Assembly (NCBI GenBank): GCA_963764315.1
Contig: CAVXSB010000008.1
Span: forward strand, 1-64,000
DNA length: 64,000 bases
Direction of reading: 5' to 3'
From: DATLWN01 sp963764315
Lineage (GTDB): Bacteria; Pseudomonadota; Zetaproteobacteria; Mariprofundales; Mariprofundaceae
The notes under the pieces were generated by a model that ran no database searches, was not told where the DNA came from, and saw only the letters and a list, made by a program, of their open reading frames with translations. This document shows positions 36,444 through 44,739 of this stretch, in pieces. How positions within the stretch are numbered: position 1 is the first letter of the stretch; each line of letters opens with the position of its first letter. The translations under genes were made by a program, and so were the position numbers.

Positions 36444-39082
36444 GTACGGATCTGCATCCGTTCGCCAATCCCGGCCGCACCAAGCTCGCCCTGGTCGGTC
36501 GGGGCCTGGCGCTACCGGATGGGTTGCCGCATGCCTCCCGCTACATCGCGCAGGCGAATGCCGTGGAGGCGGTCGTGGATATCCGCCTGCCGAGCGGCCA
36601 GTTCTGCACCGTGCCGGTCGGCCAGCCCTACACGGAGGCCAGCGGCTTCGCACTGCATGTCGCAGACGGGCGGGCCAGCCTCAGCTGCGGCGGCGAGAGC
36701 CAGCCGGTGACGCTCGTCGAGGCTCCCCGCTTCTACCGCCAGCTGACGCGAAGTGGTGCCCGCATGGGCAGCTTCGCCGCCCTGCACGACCGGCTCTTGA
36801 TCCTGCACCCGTTCATGGGCTGCGGCTTCTTCGCCAGGCCCGGCCAGGCATGTGCCTATTGCCAGTACGACTCGATGCTGAACGAAGCCGAACCGCCGCT
36901 GCGCGATGCGCTGGAGCTGGTGGAGGTGGTGCGTGCGGCGCTGGACGAGCGCGAGGTCGATACCGTCTATCTTTACAACGGCTATTCCCCGGCCCCGGAT
37001 ACCGGGCTGTCCCGCCTGATCCCGTTGATCGCCCTGCTGCGCAAGCATCTCGGCCATCGTCAGATCGCCCTGGAAACGGTGGCACCACAGGACCTCTCGG
37101 TGATCGACGAGCTGTATTCGGCGGGACTGGACATCTTCGTGTGTAATCTCGAGGTCGACGATGCCGCGCGCTTTTCCGAGGTCTGTCCGGGCAAGCAGAG
37201 CGAGGGGGGGCAACAGGCAATTCTCAGAGCACTGGAACATGCTTGCCGGGTGTTCCGGCCGGGCACGGTGGTCAGTCACCTGATCGTCGGTCTGGAACCG
37301 CTGGCATCAACCATCCACGGCATGGAGCGGCTGGTGGCCGAGGGCGTGGTGCCCCTGCTGCTGCCGTTCCGGCCGCTGCCCGGCACGCCGCTGGCGCACG
37401 AGCCGATGCCGACGCTCGATGACGTCGAACAGGCGCTATTGGTCCAGTATGAACTGCTTGCCGCCTCAAGCTTGCCGACGCATCGCCTGCGCGATATGGG
37501 GCGGGTGCTGACGCCGATGGAGAGCGGGGCGCTGATCGGTCGGGAAACCATGCTGCATGATCGTGTCGTGGCTTCACAGCTGGGGCGCAAGGTGCACGGC
37601 TGGCTGGACGGCATCCGGCGCCATCTCAGGGTGCGGGATATCGATGCCGGGGATGCGGTGCGTCACGAGATGGATCCGCGGCCCATCCATGTGCTGGCGG
37701 CCTACCGCAGCATACCGTTTGCGGCGCTGGGCGGGCTCGCCGTGCTGGCCTGGGCGGCGCTGGCGCATGCGCCAGCCTCCGGCCTGACCGTGCCCGGCTG
37801 GCATGCACTGGTCGTCTTCGCCCTGTGCCTAGTGCTGTGGGTGACCCAGCTGCTGCCGCTGGCGGTAACCTCGATCCTCGGCCTGGCGCTGCTGCCGCTG
37901 CTCGGGGTGCTGCCAGCCTCCGATGTCTATGCCATGTTCGGCAACCCGGCGGTGTTCTTCATTCTCGGTGCCTTCATGCTGGCCGCAGGCATTATGCGCT
38001 CCGGGCTGTCCGAGCATCTGGCGCTGGCCGTGTTCAACCGCTTCGGCGATAGCCCCCGGCGCCTGCTGCTGGCCATGCTGCTGCTGCCGGCGGTGATGGC
38101 CTGCTTCATGCCCGAACATGTGGTGGTGGCGGTATTGCTGCCCATCGTGCTGACGATCGTGCGCGGCCTGGAACTGCCGCGGGGTCACCGCTATGCCACA
38201 TCGGTTTTCCTGGCTCTGGCCTGGGGGGCGGTGGTGGGCGGCGTGGCAACGTTGCTCGGCGGTGCGCGCGGGCCACTGGCCATGGCCATCGTGCATGAGA
38301 TGACCGGGCGCGCCTTCTCGTTCGGCGGCTGGGTCGCCGCCGCCGCACCGATGGTGCTGGGCATGCTGGCCATCGCCGTCGTGACGCTGTTGCGCATGGC
38401 CCCGTTGCAGGAGGTCGACATGGCCGGCGCGCGCCGGCGCATCGTGCAGCGGCAGCTGGAACTCGGGCAGCTCAGCCTTTCCGGGCGTCTGATGGCGGTG
38501 CTGATGCTCGCGACCCTGGTCGCCTGGATGTGGATGGGAGAATCGGTGGGGCTGGCCAGTATCGCCCTGCTGGCGGTGGCGGCGATGTTCGCGCTTCGTA
38601 TCGTCCGCTGGGGCGATATCCAGCCGCATGTCGACTGGGGCGTGGTGCTGATGTACGGCGGTGCCATCGCCGTGGCCAGGGCCTTGCAGAGTACGGGCGC
38701 GGCGGGCTGGCTTGCCACCCAGCTGTGGCCCGACGGCGTTTCCGGCCTGGCGCTGCTGACCGTGCTGGCTGTGCTGACGCTGTTGTTGACCGAGGCGATC
38801 AGTAATTCGGCAGCCGTGGCCATCATGCTGCCGGTGGCGATTCCGCTCGGCTCGGCATCCGGGTTCGATCCGGTGCTGATCGCCCTGGCCGTAGGCATCG
38901 TCTCCGGCTTCGCCTTCATGTTGCCGATGGGCACACCCGCCAATGCCATGGTGTACGGGAGCGGCTACGTCGATCTGAGAACGATGGTTCGCTACGGGGG
39001 CATGATGATGGCCTCGGCACTGCTGTTATTCGTGTTGACGGCACGCTTCTGGTGGCCGCTGGCCGGGATCGGCATGCGATGA
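36440..39082 (+). CDS. radical-SAM-like domain fused to SLC13/DASS-type anion transporter
   Basis: An 880-residue two-part protein. Residues 1 to about 410 are soluble and look like a radical SAM enzyme: FMGCGFFARPGQACAYCQYD places Cys128, Cys138 and Cys141 in a CX9CX2C arrangement, followed by a TIM-barrel-like run (TVYLYNGYSPAPDTG, QIALETVAPQDLSVIDELYSAGLDIF, in parts). From about residue 425 to the end there are some 11-12 membrane segments with SLC13 features: VTQLLPLAVTSILGLALLPL, EAISNSAAVAIMLPVA and MLPMGTPANAMVYGSGY. The transporter part probably imports sulfate, given cysH, cysD and cysN behind it. The substrate of the SAM part is unknown. There is no stop or shift between the parts. 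ATGA overlaps at both ends. Confidence 0.8.
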   Translation: MSTDLHPFANPGRTKLALVGRGLALPDGLPHASRYIAQANAVEAVVDIRLPSGQFCTVPVGQPYTEASGFALHVADGRASLSCGGESQPVTLVEAPRFYRQLTRSGARMGSFAALHDRLLILHPFMGCGFFARPGQACAYCQYDSMLNEAEPPLRDALELVEVVRAALDEREVDTVYLYNGYSPAPDTGLSRLIPLIALLRKHLGHRQIALETVAPQDLSVIDELYSAGLDIFVCNLEVDDAARFSEVCPGKQSEGGQQAILRALEHACRVFRPGTVVSHLIVGLEPLASTIHGMERLVAEGVVPLLLPFRPLPGTPLAHEPMPTLDDVEQALLVQYELLAASSLPTHRLRDMGRVLTPMESGALIGRETMLHDRVVASQLGRKVHGWLDGIRRHLRVRDIDAGDAVRHEMDPRPIHVLAAYRSIPFAALGGLAVLAWAALAHAPASGLTVPGWHALVVFALCLVLWVTQLLPLAVTSILGLALLPLLGVLPASDVYAMFGNPAVFFILGAFMLAAGIMRSGLSEHLALAVFNRFGDSPRRLLLAMLLLPAVMACFMPEHVVVAVLLPIVLTIVRGLELPRGHRYATSVFLALAWGAVVGGVATLLGGARGPLAMAIVHEMTGRAFSFGGWVAAAAPMVLGMLAIAVVTLLRMAPLQEVDMAGARRRIVQRQLELGQLSLSGRLMAVLMLATLVAWMWMGESVGLASIALLAVAAMFALRIVRWGDIQPHVDWGVVLMYGGAIAVARALQSTGAAGWLATQLWPDGVSGLALLTVLAVLTLLLTEAISNSAAVAIMLPVAIPLGSASGFDPVLIALAVGIVSGFAFMLPMGTPANAMVYGSGYVDLRTMVRYGGMMMASALLLFVLTARFWWPLAGIGMR

Positions 39083-39822
39083 ATAGGGAGTTGCACGTGT
39101 TGCAGGACAAGATCGATGCGGCGGTGGATCTGTTGCGGACGGCGGTGGCCGAGCATGGGAATGGACTGGCCTATCCGTCCAGCTTCGGTGCCGAGGCCTC
39201 GGTGATGATCGACCTGATCTGCCGCCATGGCCTGGATATCCGGGTGCTGACGCTGGATACGGGGCGCCTGCCGCAGGCCACCTACGATGTCATCGAGGCG
39301 GTGGAGCAGCGCTACGGCATGCGGGTGCAGGTGGTATTCCCGGACGGGGCCGAGGTCGAGCGCATGGTGAATGAGCACGGGGTGAACCTGTTCCGGCATT
39401 CGGTGGAGCAGCGCAAACTGTGCTGCCGGGTGCGCAAGGTACATCCGCTGAATCGGGCGCTTGCGGGAAAAACGGCGTGGATCACCGGCCGTCGCCGCGA
39501 CCAGTCCGAGGGTCGCGCCGAACTGGCGGCGGTGGAGCGCGATCCCATTTACGGCCTGAGCAAGTACAACCCGCTGCTGGCCTGGAACTGGGACGAGATC
39601 TGGGAATATATCCGCGCCCATGACGTGCCGTACAATCGACTGCACGACCATTTCTACCACTCGATCGGCTGTGAGTGCTGCACGCGCGCCATCGCCGTCG
39701 GCGAGGACGAGCGCGCCGGGCGCTGGTGGTGGGAAAACGAGGAGTCATTGGCAGAATGCGGCCTGCACGTGATCAGTCCGATCCTGAAGAAGGTCGAAGG
39801 TGAAGCGGGCGAAGGGATTTGA
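39079..39822 (+). CDS. cysH: adenylylsulfate (APS) reductase, Fe-S type
   Basis: Reduces activated sulfate to sulfite with thioredoxin. The 247-residue protein has the CysH core (SFGAEASVMIDLI, TLDTGRLPQATYDVIE) and four extra cysteines, Cys115-Cys116 (KLCCRVRK) and Cys198/Cys201 (GCECC), that hold a 4Fe-4S cluster. This marks it as an APS-type reductase; no cysC-like kinase is encoded nearby, which agrees. The catalytic Cys227 lies in ECGLH. It overlaps the transporter fusion by four bases. Confidence 0.95.
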   Translation: MNRELHVLQDKIDAAVDLLRTAVAEHGNGLAYPSSFGAEASVMIDLICRHGLDIRVLTLDTGRLPQATYDVIEAVEQRYGMRVQVVFPDGAEVERMVNEHGVNLFRHSVEQRKLCCRVRKVHPLNRALAGKTAWITGRRRDQSEGRAELAAVERDPIYGLSKYNPLLAWNWDEIWEYIRAHDVPYNRLHDHFYHSIGCECCTRAIAVGEDERAGRWWWENEESLAECGLHVISPILKKVEGEAGEGI

Positions 39823-39832
39823 GGAGACAACG

Positions 39833-40735
39833 ATGAACGAGCACAGGCTGACACAGCTCCAGGCATTGGAGCACGAGTCCATCCACATCATGCGCGAGGT
39901 GGTGGCGGAGTTCCGCAATCCCGTGATGCTGTATTCGGTCGGCAAGGATTCCAGCGTCATGCTGCACCTGGCGCGCAAGGCCTTCTATCCGGCGCCGCTG
40001 CCGTTCCCGCTGCTGCATATCGATACCGGCTACAAGTTCAAGGAGATGTACGAATTCCGCGACTGGTATGCCAAGGAGATCGGGGCACAGCTGATCGTGC
40101 ACCGCAACGAGCAGGCGATCGCCCGAGGCATGAACCCGAAGGAATACGGCGTGGCCCGCTGTTGCGGCGCGTTGAAGACGGAGGCCCTGCTGCAGGCGCT
40201 GGAGGCCGGTGGTTACGATGCCGCCTTTGGCGGCGCGCGCAGGGACGAGGAGCGCAGTCGCGCCAAGGAGCGCGTGTTCTCGATCCGGGACGAGTTCGGC
40301 CAGTGGGACCCGAAGAATCAGCGCCCGGAACTGTGGGACACCTACAACGGGCGCATCCACGAGGGCGAATCGGTGCGTGTATTCCCGCTGTCCAACTGGA
40401 CGGAGATGGATATCTGGCTGTACATCCGCCAGGAAAACATCCCCATCGTGCCGCTGTACTACGCCAAACAGCAGCCGATGGTCGAGCGCGGCGAGCTCTT
40501 GATCCCGGTCGAGGATGAGCGGCATCTCAATGAGGGGGAGGTGCCGGTGCCGGTGATGTGCCGTTACCGCACCCTGGGCTGCAGCCCCTGTACCGGTGCC
40601 GTGCGCTCCGAGGCCGTGAACATCGACGAGATCATTGCCGAATCGGCGGCAGCGCGCCGTTCGGAGCGCGAGACCCGTATCATCGACCATGGCTCGAACT
40701 CCATGGAAGATAAGAAAAAAGAAGGTTATTTTTGA
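39833..40735 (+). CDS. cysD: sulfate adenylyltransferase subunit 2
   Basis: Catalytic PP-loop subunit of ATP sulfurylase, making APS from ATP and sulfate. YSVGKDSSVMLHLARKAF is the PP-loop; GGARRDEERSRAKERVFSIRDEFGQWDPKNQ is the family's conserved loop, in part. Length 300 is usual. GAGGAG precedes ATG 39833. It works with CysN, the GTPase subunit, encoded after a 149-base gap filled with hairpins. Confidence 0.97.
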   Translation: MNEHRLTQLQALEHESIHIMREVVAEFRNPVMLYSVGKDSSVMLHLARKAFYPAPLPFPLLHIDTGYKFKEMYEFRDWYAKEIGAQLIVHRNEQAIARGMNPKEYGVARCCGALKTEALLQALEAGGYDAAFGGARRDEERSRAKERVFSIRDEFGQWDPKNQRPELWDTYNGRIHEGESVRVFPLSNWTEMDIWLYIRQENIPIVPLYYAKQQPMVERGELLIPVEDERHLNEGEVPVPVMCRYRTLGCSPCTGAVRSEAVNIDEIIAESAAARRSERETRIIDHGSNSMEDKKKEGYF

Positions 40736-40863
40736 TCGATGCGCCGAAGTCCATCCAAGGACTTTGGCTTGGACGGCAGCAGAAAAATGCGATTTTCTGC
40801 TGCCTCACGAATCAGCGGGGCTGATTCGCCACCCATCCTGGGTGGAGGACGAATGATCGATGC
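40733..40863 (+). repeat. stack of four hairpins between cysD and cysN, flanked by 10-bp direct repeats
   Basis: Four different inverted repeats in a row: GCCGAAGTCC/GGACTTTGGC (40743-40768, one G-U), GGCAGCAGAAAA/TTTTCTGCTGCC (40775-40804, perfect 12 bp), CGAATCAGC/GCTGATTCG (40808-40828), CCACCCA/TGGGTGG (40829-40845). TGATCGATGC occurs at both edges (40733-40742, overlapping the cysD stop, and 40854-40863). Similar in design, not in sequence, to the stack at 33941. Confidence 0.75.
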
Positions 40864-40884
40864 TAAGGATTTGAGGGTGAGACA

Positions 40885-42174
40885 ATGACGGAATTCGATT
40901 TCAAACTGAGCCAGGACATCGAGTTGTTGAGGCTGGTAACGGTCGGTAGCGTCGACGACGGCAAATCGACGCTGATCGGCCGTCTGCTGGTCGATACCAA
41001 GGGCGCCTTCGAGGATCAGTTGCTGGCCGTGCGGAAGCACAAGGGCGATGCCCCTGTCGCCGCTGCATCCGAGATCGACCTGGCCATGCTCACCGACGGC
41101 CTGGCAGCCGAGCGCGAGCAGGGCATCACCATCGATGTGGCCTATCGCTATTTCGCCACTCCCAGGCGCAAGTTCATCATGGCCGACTGTCCGGGGCACG
41201 AGCAATACACCCGCAATATGGTCACCGGCGCCTCCACCGCCAACGCCGCCATCATCCTCGTCGATGCGCGCAACGGCGTGCTGGAGCAGACCAAGCGCCA
41301 TACCCATATCCTGGGGCTGCTCGGCATGCCGCACCTGATCGTAGCGGTGAACAAGATGGATCTGGTCGATTTCGACCAGGCCGCCTTCGAGGCGATCCGC
41401 GACGAGTTGTCCGCCTTCTGTGCCAAGCAGGGCATCGATGACCTGATCGCCATCCCGATTTCGGCCCTGAACGGCGATATGGTGACGACGCGCGGCGAGC
41501 ATATGCCCTGGTATACGGGCAGGACGCTGCTGGAAACGCTCGAGGCCCTGGAGGTCAGCAACCACATCGATGCCGCGCCCTTCCGTTTCCCGGTACAGCT
41601 CGTCAACCGGCCGCAGACGCCCGAATGGCCCGACTACCGCGGCTTCATGGGGCGCATCGCCTCCGGTACCGTGCGCGTGGGCGATGAGGTGATGGTGCTT
41701 CCCTCCGGCAAGACCAGCCGCGTCAAACAGATCGTCGGATTTGACGGCAATGCGGAGGAATCCTTCGCGCCGATGAGCACGACGCTGACGCTGGATGAAG
41801 AGATCGACATTTCGCGCGGCGACATGCTGGTGCATGCCGGCGACGGGCTCAGGGATGCCAAGGATGTCGAGGCCATGGTCTGCTGGATGGGCGAAGAGCC
41901 GCTTTCCGCCCGCAAGAAGTACGTCATCAAGCACACCACCAACAGCGTGAAGGCGATGGTGGATGGGGTGGTCTACCGCACCGACATCCGCAGTCTGGCG
42001 CATGAGGAGGACGCCGGGGAACTGGCCATGAACGATATCGGGCGCGTGGCCTTCAGGCTGCAGCGGCCGATGTTCTACGATGCCTATGCCGACAACCACG
42101 CCACCGGCAGCTTCATCATCATCGACAGCTTCACCAACAACACCGTCGGCGCCGGCATGATCTGCAAGGACTGA
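40885..42174 (+). CDS. cysN: sulfate adenylyltransferase subunit 1 (GTPase)
   Basis: GTPase that drives APS synthesis by CysD. G-motifs: GSVDDGKSTLIGRLL, DCPGHEQYTRNM and NKMDLVD. At 429 residues it ends after the EF-Tu-like beta domains and has no fused APS kinase, consistent with an APS-reducing pathway. Confidence 0.97.
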   Translation: MTEFDFKLSQDIELLRLVTVGSVDDGKSTLIGRLLVDTKGAFEDQLLAVRKHKGDAPVAAASEIDLAMLTDGLAAEREQGITIDVAYRYFATPRRKFIMADCPGHEQYTRNMVTGASTANAAIILVDARNGVLEQTKRHTHILGLLGMPHLIVAVNKMDLVDFDQAAFEAIRDELSAFCAKQGIDDLIAIPISALNGDMVTTRGEHMPWYTGRTLLETLEALEVSNHIDAAPFRFPVQLVNRPQTPEWPDYRGFMGRIASGTVRVGDEVMVLPSGKTSRVKQIVGFDGNAEESFAPMSTTLTLDEEIDISRGDMLVHAGDGLRDAKDVEAMVCWMGEEPLSARKKYVIKHTTNSVKAMVDGVVYRTDIRSLAHEEDAGELAMNDIGRVAFRLQRPMFYDAYADNHATGSFIIIDSFTNNTVGAGMICKD

Positions 42175-42177
42175 GTC

Positions 42178-43050
42178 TTGAGTGCGGTAGGCCAGCGTCT
42201 CAATGCCTATACCCGGTTGATCCGGATGGACCGGCCCATCGGCAGCCTGCTGCTGATGTGGCCGATGCTGTGGGCATTGTGGATCGCCGGCCGCGGCCAT
42301 CCGGACGGCTATGTGCTGCTGGTGTTCGTGGCCGGGGTGTTCCTGATGCGCTCGGCCGGTTGTGCGATCAACGACTATGCCGACCGCGACTTCGATCCCC
42401 ATGTCGAGCGCACCCGCCAGCGGCCGCTGGCGGCCGGCGAGATCCGTCCCTGGGAGGCCCTGGCCGTGGCAGTCCTGCTCGCCCTGGTTTCGTTCGCGCT
42501 GGTGCTGACCATGAACCGGCTGACCGTCATGTTGTCCTTCGTGGCGGTTCTGCTTGCCGCCATCTATCCCTTCACCAAACGCTGGACCGAGTGGCCGCAG
42601 CTCTTCCTGGGCTTCGCCTTCGCCTGGGCGGTGCCGATGGCCTTCGCGGCTCAGTCCGGCCACCTCGGCATGGGTGCCTGGGGCATGTTTGCGGCCAGCT
42701 GCCTGTGGATCGTCGCCTACGACACCGAGTACGCCATGGTCGATCGCAACGACGATCTGGCGATCGGCGTCAAGTCCACCGCCATCCGCTTCGGGCGCTT
42801 TGACCGGCTGATCATCGGCCTGTTCCAGGCCGGTTTTCTGGCCGTGATGGCCGTGCTCGGGCGCTATTTCGGCCTGGGGGTTGCCTATGATGCCGGTCTG
42901 ATCGCAGCCCTGATGCTCTTCGCCTACCAGCAGTGGCTGATGCGCCGGCGCGAGCGCGAACCCTGCTTCCGGGCCTTTCTGCACAACAACTGGGTCGGGG
43001 CGGTGATCTTTCTCGGCGTCGTCGCTGACTTTGCCCTGGCCCACGGTTAG
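42178..43050 (+). CDS. ubiA: 4-hydroxybenzoate polyprenyltransferase
   Basis: Membrane prenyltransferase that joins 4-hydroxybenzoate to the polyprenyl chain in ubiquinone synthesis. Both Asp-rich motifs are present: NDYADRDFD and DTEYAMVDRNDD. About eight membrane segments in 290 residues, the E. coli length. It starts at TTG 42178 with AAGGA seven bases upstream, three bases after cysN, so it is probably on the sulfur transcript. Confidence 0.95.
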   Translation: MSAVGQRLNAYTRLIRMDRPIGSLLLMWPMLWALWIAGRGHPDGYVLLVFVAGVFLMRSAGCAINDYADRDFDPHVERTRQRPLAAGEIRPWEALAVAVLLALVSFALVLTMNRLTVMLSFVAVLLAAIYPFTKRWTEWPQLFLGFAFAWAVPMAFAAQSGHLGMGAWGMFAASCLWIVAYDTEYAMVDRNDDLAIGVKSTAIRFGRFDRLIIGLFQAGFLAVMAVLGRYFGLGVAYDAGLIAALMLFAYQQWLMRRREREPCFRAFLHNNWVGAVIFLGVVADFALAHG

Positions 43051-43087
43051 GGTTGGCCCCCGAATCCACCCCATGGAGCGTGTTACC

Positions 43088-44020
43088 TTGACCCATCTGC
43101 GCATCGCCACCCGCAAATCCCCGCTGGCCCTGTGGCAGGCCGAATATGTCGCCGCCGAACTGAGCCGTCTGCATCCGGGCCTGACCACGGAGCTCGTGAG
43201 AATCAGCACCCGCGGCGACAAGATCCTCGACGTGCCCTTGGCCAAGGTGGGCGGCAAGGGCCTGTTCACCAAGGAGATCGATGAGGCGCTGGTCGACGGC
43301 CGTGCCGATCTGGCCGTGCATTCGATGAAGGATGTGCCCACCGAGCTGCCGGCTGGAATGTCGATCCGGGCCATCCCCGAGCGGGCCGATCCGCGCGATG
43401 CCGTGGCCACGCGCACCGGCGGGGCACTTGCCAGCCTGCCGGCGGGTTCGCGCATCGGCACCTCCAGCCTGCGTCGCCTGTGCCAGTTGAAGGCGCACTA
43501 TCCGTCCTTCGAATTCGTGTCGGTGCGCGGCAGCGTGCAGACGCGCCTGGACAAGGTCGGGCGCGAGGTCGATGCGGTGATCCTGGCGGCGGCCGGTGTG
43601 AAGCGACTGGGCATCGCCGACCGCATGCACGAGTTTCTGGAGCCGGAGGTCATGCTGCCGGCGGTGGCCCAGGGCACGCTGGGCATCCAGACGCGCGATG
43701 ACGACGAAACGACCAATACCCTGCTCGCGGGTCTGAACCATGCGGATACGGTGGACCGCACGACCGCCGAGCGCGCCTTTCTGGCCACCCTCGAGGGCGG
43801 CTGTCAGGTGCCCATTGCCGCCTACGCGGTGCTGGATGGCGACAGGCTGCAGCTGCGGGGCCTGGTCGGCGAGGTCGATGGCTCGGTGTTGATCGCCAGA
43901 GAGATCGAGGGCGTGCGCTCGGATGCCGCACGCCTCGGGCGCTCGCTGGCCGAGCAGGTTCTGGAAGCCGGCGGTCGGGAGATTCTGGCGCGTGTTTATG
44001 CCATGCAGCCGAACGGCTGA
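43088..44020 (+). CDS. hemC: porphobilinogen deaminase (hydroxymethylbilane synthase)
   Basis: Polymerises four porphobilinogens to hydroxymethylbilane, the precursor of haem and siroheme. Marks: LRIATRKSPLALWQAEYV, VHSMKDVP, GSVQTRLDK, and GGCQVPIAAYA with the Cys that holds the dipyrromethane cofactor. TTG 43088 with GGAG nine bases upstream gives the family's usual start and 310 residues; ATG 43073 would add five. It follows ubiA after about 37 bases; siroheme for the sulfite reductase depends on this pathway. Confidence 0.95.
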   Translation: MTHLRIATRKSPLALWQAEYVAAELSRLHPGLTTELVRISTRGDKILDVPLAKVGGKGLFTKEIDEALVDGRADLAVHSMKDVPTELPAGMSIRAIPERADPRDAVATRTGGALASLPAGSRIGTSSLRRLCQLKAHYPSFEFVSVRGSVQTRLDKVGREVDAVILAAAGVKRLGIADRMHEFLEPEVMLPAVAQGTLGIQTRDDDETTNTLLAGLNHADTVDRTTAERAFLATLEGGCQVPIAAYAVLDGDRLQLRGLVGEVDGSVLIAREIEGVRSDAARLGRSLAEQVLEAGGREILARVYAMQPNG

Positions 44021-44035
44021 GGCACGGTTCGGGGA

Positions 44036-44064
44036 TTGACGAATCAGGGTCTGATCCCTATCGT
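44036..44064 (+). promoter_or_regulatory. promoter of the tRNA cluster
   Basis: TTGACG (44036-44041) and TATCGT (44059-44064) with a 17-base spacer, 40 bases before the first tRNA. Confidence 0.5.
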
Positions 44065-44103
44065 CCGCCGCCTTCGCGGGCAAGCAAGAAGGCTAGGGCA
44101 AGA

Positions 44104-44180
44104 CGGGGCGTAGCGCAGCCTGGTAGCGCATCTGCTTTGGGAGCAGAGGGCCGCAGGTTCGAATCCTGCCGCCCCGACCA
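44104..44180 (+). tRNA. tRNA-Pro (anticodon TGG)
   Basis: 77 bases, acceptor CGGGGCG/CGCCCCG, anticodon loop TTTGGGA, encoded CCA. Confidence 0.97.
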
Positions 44181-44208
44181 GTCCGGGTCTGATACGGGAA
44201 TGCACGGG

Positions 44209-44285
44209 GCGCCTGTAGCTCAACCGGATAGAGCAACAGCCTTCTAAGCTGTAGGCTGCAGGTTCGAGTCCTGCCAGGCGCGCCA
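44209..44285 (+). tRNA. tRNA-Arg (anticodon TCT)
   Basis: 77 bases, acceptor GCGCCTG/CAGGCGC, anticodon loop CTTCTAA, TTCGAGT in the T-arm, encoded CCA. Confidence 0.97.
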
Positions 44286-44294
44286 GTGGGGATG

Positions 44295-44369
44295 GTGGAC
44301 GTAGCTCAATGGTAGAGCCCCGGTTTGTGGTACCGGTGGTTGGGGGTTCGAGTCCCCTCGTCCACCCCA
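44295..44369 (+). tRNA. tRNA-His (anticodon GTG)
   Basis: Acceptor GTGGACG/CGTCCAC, anticodon loop TTGTGGT, discriminator C before CCA. The preceding G at 44294 is the likely G-1 identity base. Confidence 0.96.
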
Positions 44370-44410
44370 GTTGAAAGATGCGGTCGATGCACTAGTATCC
44401 GCCGCCGCAT

Positions 44411-44486
<76 letters not shown>

Positions 44487-44492
44487 TGCATC

Positions 44493-44521
44493 AAGGGGTT
44501 GCCTTCGCAGCCCCTTTTTTT
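44493..44521 (+). terminator. intrinsic terminator of the four-tRNA unit
   Basis: AAGGGGTTGC, loop CTTC, then GCAGCCCCTT (stem with one mismatch side) running into seven T, directly after tRNA-Lys. Confidence 0.85.
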
Positions 44522-44534
44522 GTTTTGTGCCGGT

Positions 44535-44563
44535 TTGCCACCGCCGCTTCGCATCGGCATAGT
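44535..44563 (+). promoter_or_regulatory. promoter of tRNA-Leu and tig
   Basis: TTGCCA (44535-44540) and CATAGT (44558-44563), 17-base spacer, between the terminator and tRNA-Leu. Confidence 0.45.
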
Positions 44564-44612
44564 TCCGTTCCTTTTTAAGGGTCGCGGCCGGGTGCTGGCA
44601 CGACCGACGCGT

Positions 44613-44696
<84 letters not shown>

Positions 44697-44739
44697 GATC
44701 AATGGATGAACGGCGGGCACCGCCACAGGAGCATGGGAC

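Noticed and set aside
40726..43461. Long open frame (about 900 codons) on the minus strand opposite cysN, ubiA and hemC
   Set aside because: The plus strand has three clear enzymes here; the antisense frame is a by-product of GC-rich third positions and has low-complexity, His/Gln/Gly-rich sequence.
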